Positions 15,071-23,974 of a stretch of DNA of 41,129 nucleotides are shown piece by piece. The position numbers were made by a program, and so were the translations under genes. Position 1 is the stretch's first letter. Every line of letters starts with the position of its first letter. The notes beneath the pieces are model-generated. The model saw only the letters and a list, made by a program, of their open reading frames with translations. It made no database searches and had not been told where the DNA came from. Origin of the DNA: Acidimicrobiaceae bacterium (lineage in GTDB: Bacteria; Actinomycetota; Acidimicrobiia; Acidimicrobiales; Aldehydirespiratoraceae); assembly GCA_026706815.1 (NCBI GenBank), contig JAPOYA010000048.1, positions 1 through 41,129 of the forward strand. The letters run 5' to 3'.

Positions 15071-16282
15071 GTGAAGATCGAGGCCTTCGAGACCTTCGTG
15101 GTCGACAACCCGGCGCCCTCGTTCGGAGGCCGCTACTTCATCTTCGTGAAACTCGTGGCCGACGACGGCACCGTCGGCTACGGAGAGGTCTACACGGCTA
15201 CCTTCCATCCCCACGTCGTGGCCCGAATGATAGAGGACGTCTGCGAACACCAAGTTATCGGGCACGACCCGTTCCACATCGAGATCCTTTGGCGCAACAT
15301 CTACGGGCGGGGCTACACAGCCCGGCCCGATGTCTCCCTCATCAGCGTCCTCAGCGGAATCGAGATCGCCTGCTGGGACCTCGTCGGCAAAGCAGTCGAC
15401 AAACCCGTCTACGAACTGCTCGGCGGCCAAGTCCACGAACGGCTCCGCAGCTACACCTACCTCTACCCGTCAGTGGCCGACGGCCCGGCCCCCTACACCG
15501 AGAACCGTGTCTACAGCGACCCGCAGCTCGCCGCCCAACGAGCCGCAGAAGAAGTGGAACGAGGCTTCACCGCGGTCAAGTTCGACCCCGCCGGCCCCTA
15601 CACCGTCTACGACGGGCACATGCCGAGCCTCGAAGCAATCGAACGCAGCCGCGCCTTCGTATCGGCAATCCGCGAATCCGTGGGCACCCGAGCCGACCTG
15701 CTCTTCGGCACCCACGGCCAATTCACCGCAGCCGGGGCCATCCGCCTCGCCCAGGCCCTCGAACCCTTCGACCCGATGTGGCTCGAAGAGCCCGTTCCGC
15801 CCGACAACATCGAGGAGATGGCCAGAGTCGCCCGCCAGACCTCCATACCGATCGCCACCGGCGAACGCCTCACCACCAAATACGAATTCGCACGGGTCGT
15901 CGAAGCCCAAGCAGCGGCCATCCTCCAACCGGCCCTCGGTCGATCCGGAGGAATCCTCGAAACCAAGAAGATCGCGGCCATAGCCGAAACCCACCACGTC
16001 CAGATCGCCCCACACCTCTACTGCGGCCCGATCGAGGCGCTCGCCAACATCGCCCTGGCTACCTGCACGCCCAACTTTCTGATCCTCGAGTCTATCCAAA
16101 CCTTCGACGGCTTCTATGCCGATCTGCTCACCAGTCCCATCGAATGGCACGACGGATACGTCATCCCGTCGGCAGCCCCCGGCCTCGGCGCCGAGCTCAA
16201 CGAGGACGTCGCCCGCGCCCACCCCTACACCGGCACCGCCCTGCACCTTGACCCCCAACAACAACCCCACCCCTCCCAGTGA
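15071..16282 (+). CDS. Mandelate racemase/muconate lactonizing enzyme family dehydratase (enolase superfamily)
   Basis: GTG 15071 was chosen because AGGAGG at 15057-15062 overlaps the earlier GTG at 15062. The product (403 aa) has the N-terminal capping domain and a TIM barrel. AVKFDPAGPY carries the barrel lysine, WLEEPVPPDN and ATGERL carry metal-ligand glutamates, and QPALGRSGGI and IAPHLYCGPI follow. By family it probably abstracts an alpha-proton from a sugar acid, giving dehydration as in galactonate or mannonate dehydratases. The substrate cannot be decided. No sugar-acid catabolic genes are nearby. Confidence 0.75.
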   Translation: MKIEAFETFVVDNPAPSFGGRYFIFVKLVADDGTVGYGEVYTATFHPHVVARMIEDVCEHQVIGHDPFHIEILWRNIYGRGYTARPDVSLISVLSGIEIACWDLVGKAVDKPVYELLGGQVHERLRSYTYLYPSVADGPAPYTENRVYSDPQLAAQRAAEEVERGFTAVKFDPAGPYTVYDGHMPSLEAIERSRAFVSAIRESVGTRADLLFGTHGQFTAAGAIRLAQALEPFDPMWLEEPVPPDNIEEMARVARQTSIPIATGERLTTKYEFARVVEAQAAAILQPALGRSGGILETKKIAAIAETHHVQIAPHLYCGPIEALANIALATCTPNFLILESIQTFDGFYADLLTSPIEWHDGYVIPSAAPGLGAELNEDVARAHPYTGTALHLDPQQQPHPSQ

Positions 16283-16420
16283 ACCGTTACACACATCGGC
16301 TATGCATTATTTGAAACCGATAGCACAACTCCAAGATTCATACATAATGACATTGTTTCGCGCGTCAGCCAGTGGAGCGCGAGCCAACCTGCATTCAGTC
16401 GGTGGTGCCTCGGAGACCAG

Positions 16421-17203
16421 CTACGAGCGGTTGTAGCGGACGAAAACGGGGCGGTGCGCGTCTGAACGGTCCGGGTCGTACTCGTACCCGTCCTCAGCGA
16501 ACCCGGCCAGAGCCCGAACAGAGCTCACCCGATTGCGGATGATCCAACCCGCCATCGACCCCCGAGCTCGCTTGGCGAAGAAACTCACAATCCTCGGCTC
16601 GGCGCCGTTCTTCGAGTCCAAAAACACCGGGCTGACCAGGCGAGCTTCGAGCCGGCGGGTGTTGACAGCACCAAAATACTCGTTCGAAGCCAGGTTGATC
16701 AGAGCATTCGCACCAGGACTCGCTTCAATATCGGCATTGAGCACATCGGTGATCGAATCGCCCCAGAAACCGTACAGATCCTTGCCCCGAGCCGTAGCGA
16801 CCCTGCTGCCCATCTCCAGCCGATAGGGCTGCATCAGATCAAGCGGGCGAAGCACCCCGTAAAGACCCGACAGGATCCGCAGCGTCTTCTGGGCGTGCGT
16901 GAAATCACGTTCGCTGAACGTCTGCGGCTCCATGCCCAAATACACATCGCCGTTGAAGGCGAGCACCGCCGGCCGGGAATTCTCCGGAGTGAACGGGGTC
17001 TCCCAGTCCTGGAAGCGCTCATGGTTCAGTTCACCGAGCGCAGGCGAGATCGACATCAAAGTGCTGAGCTGCTGCGGCGACTTCTGCGCCATCACCTCCA
17101 CCAACTCTCGGCTGCGATCCAGCAGCCGCGGCTCGCTTCGTTTCCTAGTGGCCAGCTTCGACTCATAGTCCAGCGACTTCGCCGGAGACACAACGATCAA
17201 CAC
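16421..17203 (-). CDS. yaaA: Peroxide stress protein YaaA (DUF328/UPF0246)
   Basis: The start is GTG 17203, giving VLIVVSPAKSLDYESK, the conserved beginning of the family; a longer frame to 17263 has no homology-like sequence. Other family marks are FNGDVYLGM, the SGLYGVLRPLDLMQPYRLEMG region, and NLASNEYF. Length (260 aa) is normal. In E. coli YaaA lowers free iron and protects DNA from hydrogen peroxide, and it has a DNA-binding fold. The gene stands alone next to the DmdA-like gene. Confidence 0.9.
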   Translation of the reverse strand: MLIVVSPAKSLDYESKLATRKRSEPRLLDRSRELVEVMAQKSPQQLSTLMSISPALGELNHERFQDWETPFTPENSRPAVLAFNGDVYLGMEPQTFSERDFTHAQKTLRILSGLYGVLRPLDLMQPYRLEMGSRVATARGKDLYGFWGDSITDVLNADIEASPGANALINLASNEYFGAVNTRRLEARLVSPVFLDSKNGAEPRIVSFFAKRARGSMAGWIIRNRVSSVRALAGFAEDGYEYDPDRSDAHRPVFVRYNRS

Positions 17204-17275
17204 ACCATTGTTTTTAGCCCAAAACCCGCGGAATTGCCACCGGCCCGCACAGCCGGCCCGCACACATGTGTCCGA

Positions 17276-18409
17276 CTAAGGCCGGCGCGGGGCGCCGAAG
17301 GGTTCAGGGGCCACAACCACCGAGCAGACAACCCCGTTGACATCGACCGTGAGGCGGGTGCCGGGTGTGCCCGCCGAGCGCTTCACCAGACCGATGCCGA
17401 TCACCTGACCTAGACGGGGAGACCACACTGCGTTGCGAAGCTCGCCCACCTCCTGCCCTTCCAACAGCACCGCACGGGGATGCTCAAGCGGCAGCGGCCC
17501 AACCGGGCCCGAATCGTCGATGAAAGAAACGTTGACCAGAGCGCGCTCGATGCCGCTCTCGACCCGCGCCAGCAGAGCCGCCTTGCCGATGAAGTCGTAT
17601 TCGCCGTCGAGGTTCACCCAGGTCCCGAGCCCCGCCTCGAACGGGTCAGTCAGCGGATCGTTGTCGGACCCGAAAGACAGCAGGCCGCTCTCGATCCGCT
17701 CAGACGCGTTCGGCGTGCCGGGCCCGATACCGAACCGAGTCCCAGCCGCCATCACCCGGTCCCACAGTTCCACGCCGCGTGACCTGTCAGTCAAGAAAAG
17801 CTCGAAGCCGTTCTGCTTGCTCCATCCGGATCGGCAGAGGACCAGCCTGATCCCGTCGAGCTCCACGCCGACATGATGAAAGAACCCCAGCGGACCGACA
17901 ACATCGGCCCCGAACAGGTCGATCGCAAGATCTTCAGCCAGCGGCCCCTGAATCGCCAGCGGCGAAGCGTCGGGCTCGAAGACCCGCACATCGGCGCCCC
18001 GCTCGGCGGCCACGGCTTTGGCCCATAATCCCAGATCGCTGTCGGCGATTGAGAGCCAGAAGCGATCATCGGCCAAGCGCAGCACGACCGGGTCGTTGAT
18101 CAGGCAGCCGTCGTGGTCGCAGATCGGCGCGTACCGAGCCCGCCCACCCTTCAGACCGGCAAGGTTGCGAGCCGAGAGGTACTGGGTGAGGCTCGCCGCG
18201 TCCGGACCGACAATCTCAATCTGGCGTTGGCTGGCCACGTCCCAAAGCGCCACCCGTTCGGTCAGCCGCCGATATTCCTCAGCCGGATCGCCGTAGGAGG
18301 TCGGCATGTACATGTGGTTGTAGATCGTGAAGGCGCTGACCCCGGCCGCGACCGTCGCCTCGAAGAACGGCGATTTTCGGACTCGAGGCCCCAACATGAT
18401 CTCAGGCAT
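17276..18409 (-). CDS. DmdA-like, GcvT-family tetrahydrofolate-dependent demethylase
   Basis: The start is M at 18409 (MPEIMLGPRVRKSPFF); a longer frame to 18499 adds a cysteine-rich leader unlike the family. Typical of DMSP demethylase are RKSPFFEATVAAGV, YNHMYMPTSYGDPAEEY, LWDVASQRQIEI, WLSIADSDLGLWAK and RSGWSKQNGFELF. DmdA moves a methyl group from dimethylsulfoniopropionate to tetrahydrofolate. Close relatives act on other methylated compounds, so the substrate here is uncertain. It would feed the folate C1 pool used by the island downstream. The gene is divergent from 18505. Confidence 0.7.
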   Translation of the reverse strand: MPEIMLGPRVRKSPFFEATVAAGVSAFTIYNHMYMPTSYGDPAEEYRRLTERVALWDVASQRQIEIVGPDAASLTQYLSARNLAGLKGGRARYAPICDHDGCLINDPVVLRLADDRFWLSIADSDLGLWAKAVAAERGADVRVFEPDASPLAIQGPLAEDLAIDLFGADVVGPLGFFHHVGVELDGIRLVLCRSGWSKQNGFELFLTDRSRGVELWDRVMAAGTRFGIGPGTPNASERIESGLLSFGSDNDPLTDPFEAGLGTWVNLDGEYDFIGKAALLARVESGIERALVNVSFIDDSGPVGPLPLEHPRAVLLEGQEVGELRNAVWSPRLGQVIGIGLVKRSAGTPGTRLTVDVNGVVCSVVVAPEPFGAPRRP

Positions 18410-18504
18410 CCCGCAGCATACGCACCGGTGGTTTAGCCCCGGCTGAGCATCGGGACTTTTGTTGGTCTGGTTACCCCGCCCCATGTGGTTTAGGCTCAAA
18501 ACCC

Positions 18505-18720
18505 ATGGGGCTGATGATCTTGATCGGTGATGATGCGCGCGAGAGCGTGATGTTGTGGGTGTTCTTGGTCGCGGCTGTGCTGTTGACGCTGTGGGAATGC
18601 CGCGAGCGCGGCTACCGGCTCAAGGTCACCCTGTGGTGGATCAGCTTCGTCGCGATCACCCATGTGATCGGGTATGTAGTCTTGCGGTTCGTGCGCGCGC
18701 CCCGAAAAGGCTCCAAGTGA
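18505..18720 (+). CDS. Small two-helix membrane protein (71 aa)
   Basis: ATG 18505 starts a protein with two hydrophobic segments (VMLWVFLVAAVLLTLW and WISFVAITHVIGYVVL) and a basic tail. The internal ATG at 18514 is an alternative start. The family is not recognised. It is followed after 7 bases by the gene at 18728 and is likely cotranscribed with it. Confidence 0.5.
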   Translation: MGLMILIGDDARESVMLWVFLVAAVLLTLWECRERGYRLKVTLWWISFVAITHVIGYVVLRFVRAPRKGSK

Positions 18721-18727
18721 CCTGCCG

Positions 18728-19090
18728 ATGAGCGACTGGATCGACAAGCTCAAGAACTTCATGACCCCCCGCAAGGTGATATTCATCGTTGCCGGGCTGC
18801 TGGTCGTGGTGTTCGTGGCACGCGGCTGTTCGGGCATCGACTTGAGTCGAGAGGAAGCTGAGGCCATCGCCACAGCCGCCTTCGAGGCCGACGACGACTA
18901 CTTCGAGCCGGAGAAGATCGAATCGAGAGTGCTGCGACAGGGGATACCCACAAGGGCGGTGTGGATCGTGGTGTTCACCGTCGCAGACCCCGACGGCACA
19001 CGCACCGAATTCCTCAATCACGCAACCGTCAGGGTCGATGCCGGCACCGGTGAGGTCATCGAGGTCGACATCGGCGAACCAGACGGTTAG
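18728..19090 (+). CDS. Membrane-anchored PepSY-like protein (120 aa)
   Basis: An N-terminal membrane helix (VIFIVAGLLVVVFVARG, about residues 17-33) is followed by an extracytoplasmic domain. This has SREEAEAIATAAFE, AVWIVVFTVADPDG and VRVDAGTGEVIEVDIG, the helix-strand pattern of PepSY domains. A cysteine just after the helix (ARGC) might be lipidated, but the lipobox is imperfect. PepSY domains are thought to inhibit proteases or bind ligands near the membrane. The gene directly precedes the Amt gene, with about 120 bases between them. Confidence 0.55.
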   Translation: MSDWIDKLKNFMTPRKVIFIVAGLLVVVFVARGCSGIDLSREEAEAIATAAFEADDDYFEPEKIESRVLRQGIPTRAVWIVVFTVADPDGTRTEFLNHATVRVDAGTGEVIEVDIGEPDG

Positions 19091-19213
19091 CCACCCCGAC
19101 TAGGGGGTGCCACAAAGAGCACAAGCGACATTCGACACTTTGCTTCCTCTGTGCTAACGTCACCGACATCCGGCCAGAAGGTTGGAATTGCACGAAAGAA
19201 TGGGGGTGTGCCT

Positions 19214-20599
19214 ATGGACACGTCAATAGTGTTCACAGAGGCCTACTACTTCTTCACCGTCGCGATCATGTGGTTGCTGCATGTGGGTTTCATGACCTAC
19301 GAGGCCGGCGTAAGCCGCCGCAAGAACATCATGTCCACGGCGATGAAGAACATCATGACAATCGCGGTGGTCACACCGACGTTCTACTACCTCGGGTGGT
19401 GGGTCTACTTCTGTATGGAGGAAGGTTTCATACCGACGACCACAGCCGACGGAGCAGGGAACGCCGGAGAAGGAGCGTACTACTGCGGTGACGGCTACGG
19501 CGTGCCATGGGACGGCTCGATGGGGCCCAACCTCGGTGACAACATCAGTGGGGTCTTCTGGGCCGCATTCGTGCTGTTCTCCTGGACGACGGGTTCGATC
19601 ATGTCGGGCTCGGTGCTGGAACGCATCCGCATCTCGGCCTACCTGTGGCTCACCGCTCTCATGGGTGGTCTGGTCTGGGTGATCGCCGCGGCCTGGGGAT
19701 GGAGCTACGGAGGTTGGCTCCCAATCCACTTCGGCTACCACGACTTCGCCGCATCAGGCGTTGTTCACGGCATCGCCGGAATCTTCGCCCTCGGGGTGTT
19801 GTTCAATTTAGGTCCCAGAATCGGCAGATACGACAAGAACGGAGGCACGCGAGCGTTCAAGCCGCACAACCTCCATCTGACGTTGATGGGCCTGATGATA
19901 ATCTTCACGGCCTTCTACGCCTTCTACGCGGCTTGTCTGGCTATCACCGCCGACACCACGCCGGGTTGGGCCAACATCTACTTCAACCCGGCAACACTGT
20001 CGGCGATCACGTTCACCATCACCATGGGCTTCGCAGGCGGCTTCGCAGGCGGCTACATCTTCGCCAAGGGCGACCCGTTCTGGACTCTGTCCGGTGGACT
20101 CGCCGGGGTTGTGGCAGTTTCGGCCGGCGCCGACATCTACAACCCGTCGTTGGTGTTGATCCTGGCGTTCTTCTCGGCGGGGCTTGCCTATCATGCCGGC
20201 AACTGGATCGAGCAGAAGGCCCGCATCGACGACGCAGTGGGCGCGGTCGCAGTCCACGGCGTCATGGGCATGTGGGGGGTGCTCCTCGTGGGCATTTTCG
20301 CCGCCGGCTACCCGACCGGGGCCGCGGGCATCGAGACCTCGTTCCTCGGGCAGCTCGTCGGCGTTGCGACACTCTTCCCGTTGGCATTCCTCACGGGCTA
20401 CATCGGCTCTGGAATCCTCAAGAAGATGAACCTGCTGAGGGTCCCGCCCGAAGTGGAGATCGAGGGCCTCGACATGGCCGAGTTCGAGACCGACTTCTAT
20501 CCGGAGTTCGGCCGTGCCGTAGAGCCGATCGTCAACGCCGACGGTTCCGAAGAGCCGTCCGACGCCGTGCTGCGAGCGGCCTACGCCGACCTCAAGTAA
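19214..20599 (+). CDS. Amt-family ammonium/methylammonium transporter (461 aa)
   Basis: ATG 19214 gives MDTSIVFTEAYYFF; GTG 19208 and an earlier GTG at 19151 are alternatives. About eleven membrane helices are visible. The Amt signature histidines are in FAASGVVHGIAG and AVAVHGVMGMWG. MTYEAGVSRRKN is the conserved first-helix end. A long extracellular loop with two cysteines (CMEEGF and YYCGDGYG) is unusual. Amt channels pass ammonium and also methylammonium. Placement next to tdm and the gmaS/mgs genes suggests import of methylamine or recapture of ammonium. Three tiny membrane genes follow in the same direction. Confidence 0.8.
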   Translation: MDTSIVFTEAYYFFTVAIMWLLHVGFMTYEAGVSRRKNIMSTAMKNIMTIAVVTPTFYYLGWWVYFCMEEGFIPTTTADGAGNAGEGAYYCGDGYGVPWDGSMGPNLGDNISGVFWAAFVLFSWTTGSIMSGSVLERIRISAYLWLTALMGGLVWVIAAAWGWSYGGWLPIHFGYHDFAASGVVHGIAGIFALGVLFNLGPRIGRYDKNGGTRAFKPHNLHLTLMGLMIIFTAFYAFYAACLAITADTTPGWANIYFNPATLSAITFTITMGFAGGFAGGYIFAKGDPFWTLSGGLAGVVAVSAGADIYNPSLVLILAFFSAGLAYHAGNWIEQKARIDDAVGAVAVHGVMGMWGVLLVGIFAAGYPTGAAGIETSFLGQLVGVATLFPLAFLTGYIGSGILKKMNLLRVPPEVEIEGLDMAEFETDFYPEFGRAVEPIVNADGSEEPSDAVLRAAYADLK

Positions 20600-20605
20600 C
20601 GAGAA

Positions 20606-20776
20606 GTGTCCGGTTCATGGCTTCAGTTCATCGCAGCAATTGCACTCATGTACTCGGTGGTCGCCACCGCCGGGTACTGGGGCATGCGCAAGCGGAGGGC
20701 GCAGAAGCTTCAGGACCGCACGACCAACGACAACACGACCCAAAACAAAGTTCATATACCTAAGGAGAAGAACTGA
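20606..20776 (+). CDS. Small single-helix membrane protein A (56 aa)
   Basis: GTG 20606 lies 7 bases after the Amt stop codon. The product starts VSGSWLQFIAAIALMYSVVA, followed by a basic segment MRKRRAQKL and a polar Asn/Thr-rich tail. Its stop codon TGA directly abuts ATG 20777 of the next gene, and its last codons contain that gene's AAGGAG. The tight packing supports a real gene despite its size. The family is unknown. Confidence 0.5.
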   Translation: MSGSWLQFIAAIALMYSVVATAGYWGMRKRRAQKLQDRTTNDNTTQNKVHIPKEKN

Positions 20777-21007
20777 ATGAACACTTTTCCCTACGACAGT
20801 TGGGAGGCGGCTCTGGAAGCCGCTGACGGAACCACTGGCTATTTCACATGGGGGCCGGGCGGCAACTTCGCCACGGTGCTCATCACACTCATCGGCATTG
20901 TCATCTCGGTGTATTCAGCGGTCATGGTGACCAGGCGTGAGAACGCCCTGCTCAACGAGTCCGCAGAGCGTCTTGCTGACAAGTACAACTCAGGCATGGA
21001 GGGCTGA
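20777..21007 (+). CDS. Small single-helix membrane protein B (76 aa)
   Basis: AAGGAGAAG at 20762-20770 precedes ATG 20777. The product has an aromatic N-terminus (FPYDSWEAALEAADG, then GYFTWGPGGNF), one helix (FATVLITLIGIVISVYSAVM) and a charged cytoplasmic tail. The pattern recalls small accessory subunits of membrane transporters. No family is recognised. It is between small proteins A and C. Confidence 0.6.
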   Translation: MNTFPYDSWEAALEAADGTTGYFTWGPGGNFATVLITLIGIVISVYSAVMVTRRENALLNESAERLADKYNSGMEG

Positions 21008-21009
21008 AC

Positions 21010-21141
21010 ATGGCCGGAAAGCAAATTGAATTCGACGAGATGCAAGGCCACGACAAAGGCGTGGAGAGGGCGGTCGTCATCTTCTCAATCGTCTGCATCG
21101 TCTTCGCCGTCATCTGTATCCAAGTCGTCGGAGGCGCCTGA
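21010..21141 (+). CDS. Small single-helix membrane protein C (43 aa)
   Basis: ATG 21010 is two bases after the preceding stop codon. The product begins MAGKQIEFDEMQGHDKGVER, followed by one helix AVVIFSIVCIVFAVICIQVV. It has no recognisable family. Operon position directly behind Amt and proteins A and B is the main evidence. Confidence 0.5.
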   Translation: MAGKQIEFDEMQGHDKGVERAVVIFSIVCIVFAVICIQVVGGA

Positions 21142-21155
21142 CACCACAGAGGGGC

Positions 21156-21188
21156 AGGGGGTACAGTTCACATTGTGATGTACCCCCT
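21156..21188 (+). terminator. Hairpin after the amt/small-protein operon
   Basis: AGGGGGTAC (21156-21164) pairs with GTACCCCCT (21180-21188), and the loop holds a second short dyad TCAC-ATT-GTGA. No T tract follows. It may act as a terminator or attenuator before the next gene. Confidence 0.5.
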
Positions 21189-21217
21189 ACAACCCCTTTC
21201 GCCCGGCTAGGCCGATC

Positions 21218-21589
21218 GTGAGGATTACACGTCTCAACTGGGCCCGGCTCTGCTTGGTGATCGCCGTGATCTCCCTGCTCCTTCCCTGGGAGGCCGGCGG
21301 CGCTAAGACATCCAACGGCTTGGCCGTCAACGACGGGCAAGTCACCTTCCTAGCCCTGCTCATCACGCTTGTGTTGATCCAGGTCAAGTTCCGGCCGGCA
21401 TGGACCGGAGCAGGCTTCGTCGTAGCAGTCAGCGGGCGAGCCATACTCAACCTCTCCGACACAGGGCCCCCTGACGTCGGCGTCGGTCCCGTGATCGTGG
21501 CTCTCGCTGCGCTCGCTGCGGCAGCGCTGATGTTGAGGGACCTGTTCGCTGCTGTATCGGCCTCAGCCCCCTCTGAAGATGAGCATTAG
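21218..21589 (+). CDS. Four-helix membrane protein overlapping tdm (123 aa)
   Basis: GTG 21218 opens a protein with about four hydrophobic helices (LCLVIAVISLLLPW, VTFLALLITLVLIQV, AGFVVAVSGRAIL, VIVALAALAAAALML). The start codon of tdm (21579) lies 11 bases inside its end, so the two are probably translationally coupled. The layout resembles generic small actinobacterial membrane proteins. The function is unknown, although coupling to a TMAO demethylase is notable. Confidence 0.55.
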   Translation: MRITRLNWARLCLVIAVISLLLPWEAGGAKTSNGLAVNDGQVTFLALLITLVLIQVKFRPAWTGAGFVVAVSGRAILNLSDTGPPDVGVGPVIVALAALAAAALMLRDLFAAVSASAPSEDEH

Positions 21590-23939
21590 TTCTGTATTGC
21601 CGCGAGTGCTCGAGCCCGGGTTGTGGCTCCTCGACCCGGGCACCGAGCGATATCGAGTCACCGGCGGAGGAGCCACCGCGCTGACGCTGAACACAGGAGA
21701 CCGAATCGAGATCATCGACCCCGAAGGTCGTCAACAATGCGAGTTGAGCGCCTTCGACGCCGACGGAGTGAGCGACCCGGGCCTGTTGGGGGCCACCGCA
21801 GCCGAGAAGAGCTCAGGCAAAGGAACCCGCACGATCCTCTCCGCCCCGCTCACCGACGCGCGGCGGGTCCGCGCCGGGCTCGAACGCCGAGGCATCGATC
21901 TCGGCCAAGCCTGCCCCGCCCTCGTGTTCGAAGCCGACTCGCCGCCGGACAGCAGAGCAGCCTTCACCGCCACAGCGCCGATCGCGGTGGTCGCAGCCGC
22001 ACCCGGCGGGCCGATGAACCCCCAGGACCAGAACCCGCCGACCGACCTCATCGTCTACATCTACCGCGCATCGCTGCCCGAACCCGGTGAGATCCGTCTT
22101 CCCGCTCCACTCGCAGACCCGACAAACGACTTCACCGTCCAGGCCTCCACCGCGAGCGCCTACGAAGTCGCCAAGGGCGACTACTTCCAAGTGCTTGACG
22201 TCGAAGGCCGCCAATGCTCGGACTTCCAGTGCTTCGCCGTCAGCGACCTCGAGCAGGGCAGAGCCGACTGCCTCGACGGCGCCATCACCCGTACGCTGAC
22301 GGGTGCGACCTGCCCGGGCCCCGGGCTGTACGCCAAGTTCTACAGCGCCGATATGCAACCGCTCGTCGAAGTCGTACAAGACACCGTCGGACGACACGAC
22401 ACCTTCAACACTGCCTGCAACCCCCGTTATTACGATGAGCTGGGATTCCCCGGCCACGTCAACTGCACAGACAACATCAACAGCGTCTGGTCCCCCTACG
22501 GTGTGGCGGCCCGCCGAGGCTGGGAGGCGATCAACTTCTTCTACAACACCCACGTCGACGACAACAACCAGATCTACTTCGACGAGCCCTGGTCGCGACC
22601 CGGCGACTATGTGCTGTTGCGAGCACTGGAAGACCTCGTGTGCGTGTCGACCGCCTGCCCGTGCGACATCGACGCTGCCAACGGCTGGTGCCCGACCGAT
22701 ATCCAAGTTCGCGTCTACCCCGCCAACAACATGTTCAAGAAAGCGACCGCGTTCCGCATGACCGCCGATTCAGAAGCCGAACTCACCAAGGACACCGGAT
22801 TCCACCCCCGCACCGCCGACCTCACCCGCAATTTCAGCGAGTACAACGGCTACTGGCTCGCCGACTCCTACCGCGACCACGGCGCCATCGGGGAATACTG
22901 GGCGTGCCGGCAAGCGGCCGCCGTCATCGACCTCTCCCCGCTGCGCAAATACGAAGTCGCCGGCCCCGACGCCGAACTGCTGATGCAGATCTGCGTCACC
23001 CGCAACGTCCGCAAGCTCTCCGACGGCCAGGTCGTCTACACAGCCATGTGCTACGAGACCGGCGGAATGATCGACGACGGCACCGTCTTCCGTCTGAGTC
23101 GCGAGAACTTCCGCTGGATCGGCGGCAGCGACATCAGCGGCCTGTGGATACGCCAACAAGCCAAAGAACGAGGCCTGAGAGCCTGGGTCAAGGACTCCAC
23201 CGACCAGCTCCACAACCTGCAGGTCCAGGGTCCCAACAGTCGCAGGATCCTCGAGCGGATCATCTGGACTCGCCCCGACCAGCCCGAGGTCGGCGAACTC
23301 GGCTGGTTCCGCTTCGCCGTCGCCCGTGTCGGCGACCACAACGGCATACCCCTGATCGTCTCACGCACCGGGTACACCGGCGAACTCGGCTTTGAGATCT
23401 TCTGCCACCCCAGAAACGCCACCGAGCTCTGGGATGCGATCTTCGAAGCCGGCGCCGACCAGGGTCTCGTGCCGATGGGTCTCGACGCGCTCGACATCCT
23501 GCGGATCGAAGCCGGGCTGATCTTTGCAGGCCACGAGTTCTGCGACCAGACCGACCCCTACGAAGCAGGCATCGGCTTCATCGTCCCGCTCAAGACCAAA
23601 GAGGACGACTTCATCGGACGCGAAGCGCTGCTGAAACGCCGAGACAACCCGCAGCGCCGGTTGGTCGGCCTCGAACTCCAGGGAGGGGAACCGGGGGCGC
23701 TCGACGACGGCGTCTACGTCGGACGCGCACAGGTGGGCTCGGTAACGAGCGGGACGATCTCGCCGATCCTGCGCAAGAACGTGGCGCTGTGCCGCATGTC
23801 CGTCGAATATTCAGAGATCGGCACGCAGGTCGAGGTCGGCAAGGTCGACGGCCACCAGAAGCGCATCCCCGCCACGGTCGTCCAGTTCCCGTTCTACGAC
23901 CCGACCAAATCCCGAGCCCGCGACGTCCCCGCTCCCTGA
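21579..23939 (+). CDS. tdm: Trimethylamine N-oxide demethylase (DUF1989 + GcvT fusion), 786 aa
   Basis: The N-terminal half is a DUF1989 (urea-carboxylase-associated) domain. It has the cysteines NTACNP (about residue 278) and CVSTACPCD...WCP (about 355-371), candidate zinc ligands. The C-terminal half, from about residue 400, is a GcvT-type folate-binding domain with KYEVAGPDAELL, MIDDGTVFRLS, VQGPNSRRIL and RTGYTGELGFEIF. This fusion is the architecture of Tdm in methylotrophs, which converts TMAO to dimethylamine and formaldehyde (bound as a folate C1 unit). Tmm lies 4.5 kb downstream. Ordinary glycine cleavage T-protein is excluded by the N-terminal domain and double length. Confidence 0.85.
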   Translation: MSISSVLPRVLEPGLWLLDPGTERYRVTGGGATALTLNTGDRIEIIDPEGRQQCELSAFDADGVSDPGLLGATAAEKSSGKGTRTILSAPLTDARRVRAGLERRGIDLGQACPALVFEADSPPDSRAAFTATAPIAVVAAAPGGPMNPQDQNPPTDLIVYIYRASLPEPGEIRLPAPLADPTNDFTVQASTASAYEVAKGDYFQVLDVEGRQCSDFQCFAVSDLEQGRADCLDGAITRTLTGATCPGPGLYAKFYSADMQPLVEVVQDTVGRHDTFNTACNPRYYDELGFPGHVNCTDNINSVWSPYGVAARRGWEAINFFYNTHVDDNNQIYFDEPWSRPGDYVLLRALEDLVCVSTACPCDIDAANGWCPTDIQVRVYPANNMFKKATAFRMTADSEAELTKDTGFHPRTADLTRNFSEYNGYWLADSYRDHGAIGEYWACRQAAAVIDLSPLRKYEVAGPDAELLMQICVTRNVRKLSDGQVVYTAMCYETGGMIDDGTVFRLSRENFRWIGGSDISGLWIRQQAKERGLRAWVKDSTDQLHNLQVQGPNSRRILERIIWTRPDQPEVGELGWFRFAVARVGDHNGIPLIVSRTGYTGELGFEIFCHPRNATELWDAIFEAGADQGLVPMGLDALDILRIEAGLIFAGHEFCDQTDPYEAGIGFIVPLKTKEDDFIGREALLKRRDNPQRRLVGLELQGGEPGALDDGVYVGRAQVGSVTSGTISPILRKNVALCRMSVEYSEIGTQVEVGKVDGHQKRIPATVVQFPFYDPTKSRARDVPAP

Positions 23940-23974
23940 CCCGACCTCAACGGCGCTGTCTTAACGGCCCAGAA

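Noticed and set aside
21579..23939. Reading tdm as glycine cleavage T-protein or dimethylglycine dehydrogenase
   Set aside because: The N-terminal half is DUF1989 with cysteine clusters and there is no FAD motif, so the Tdm fusion architecture fits better.
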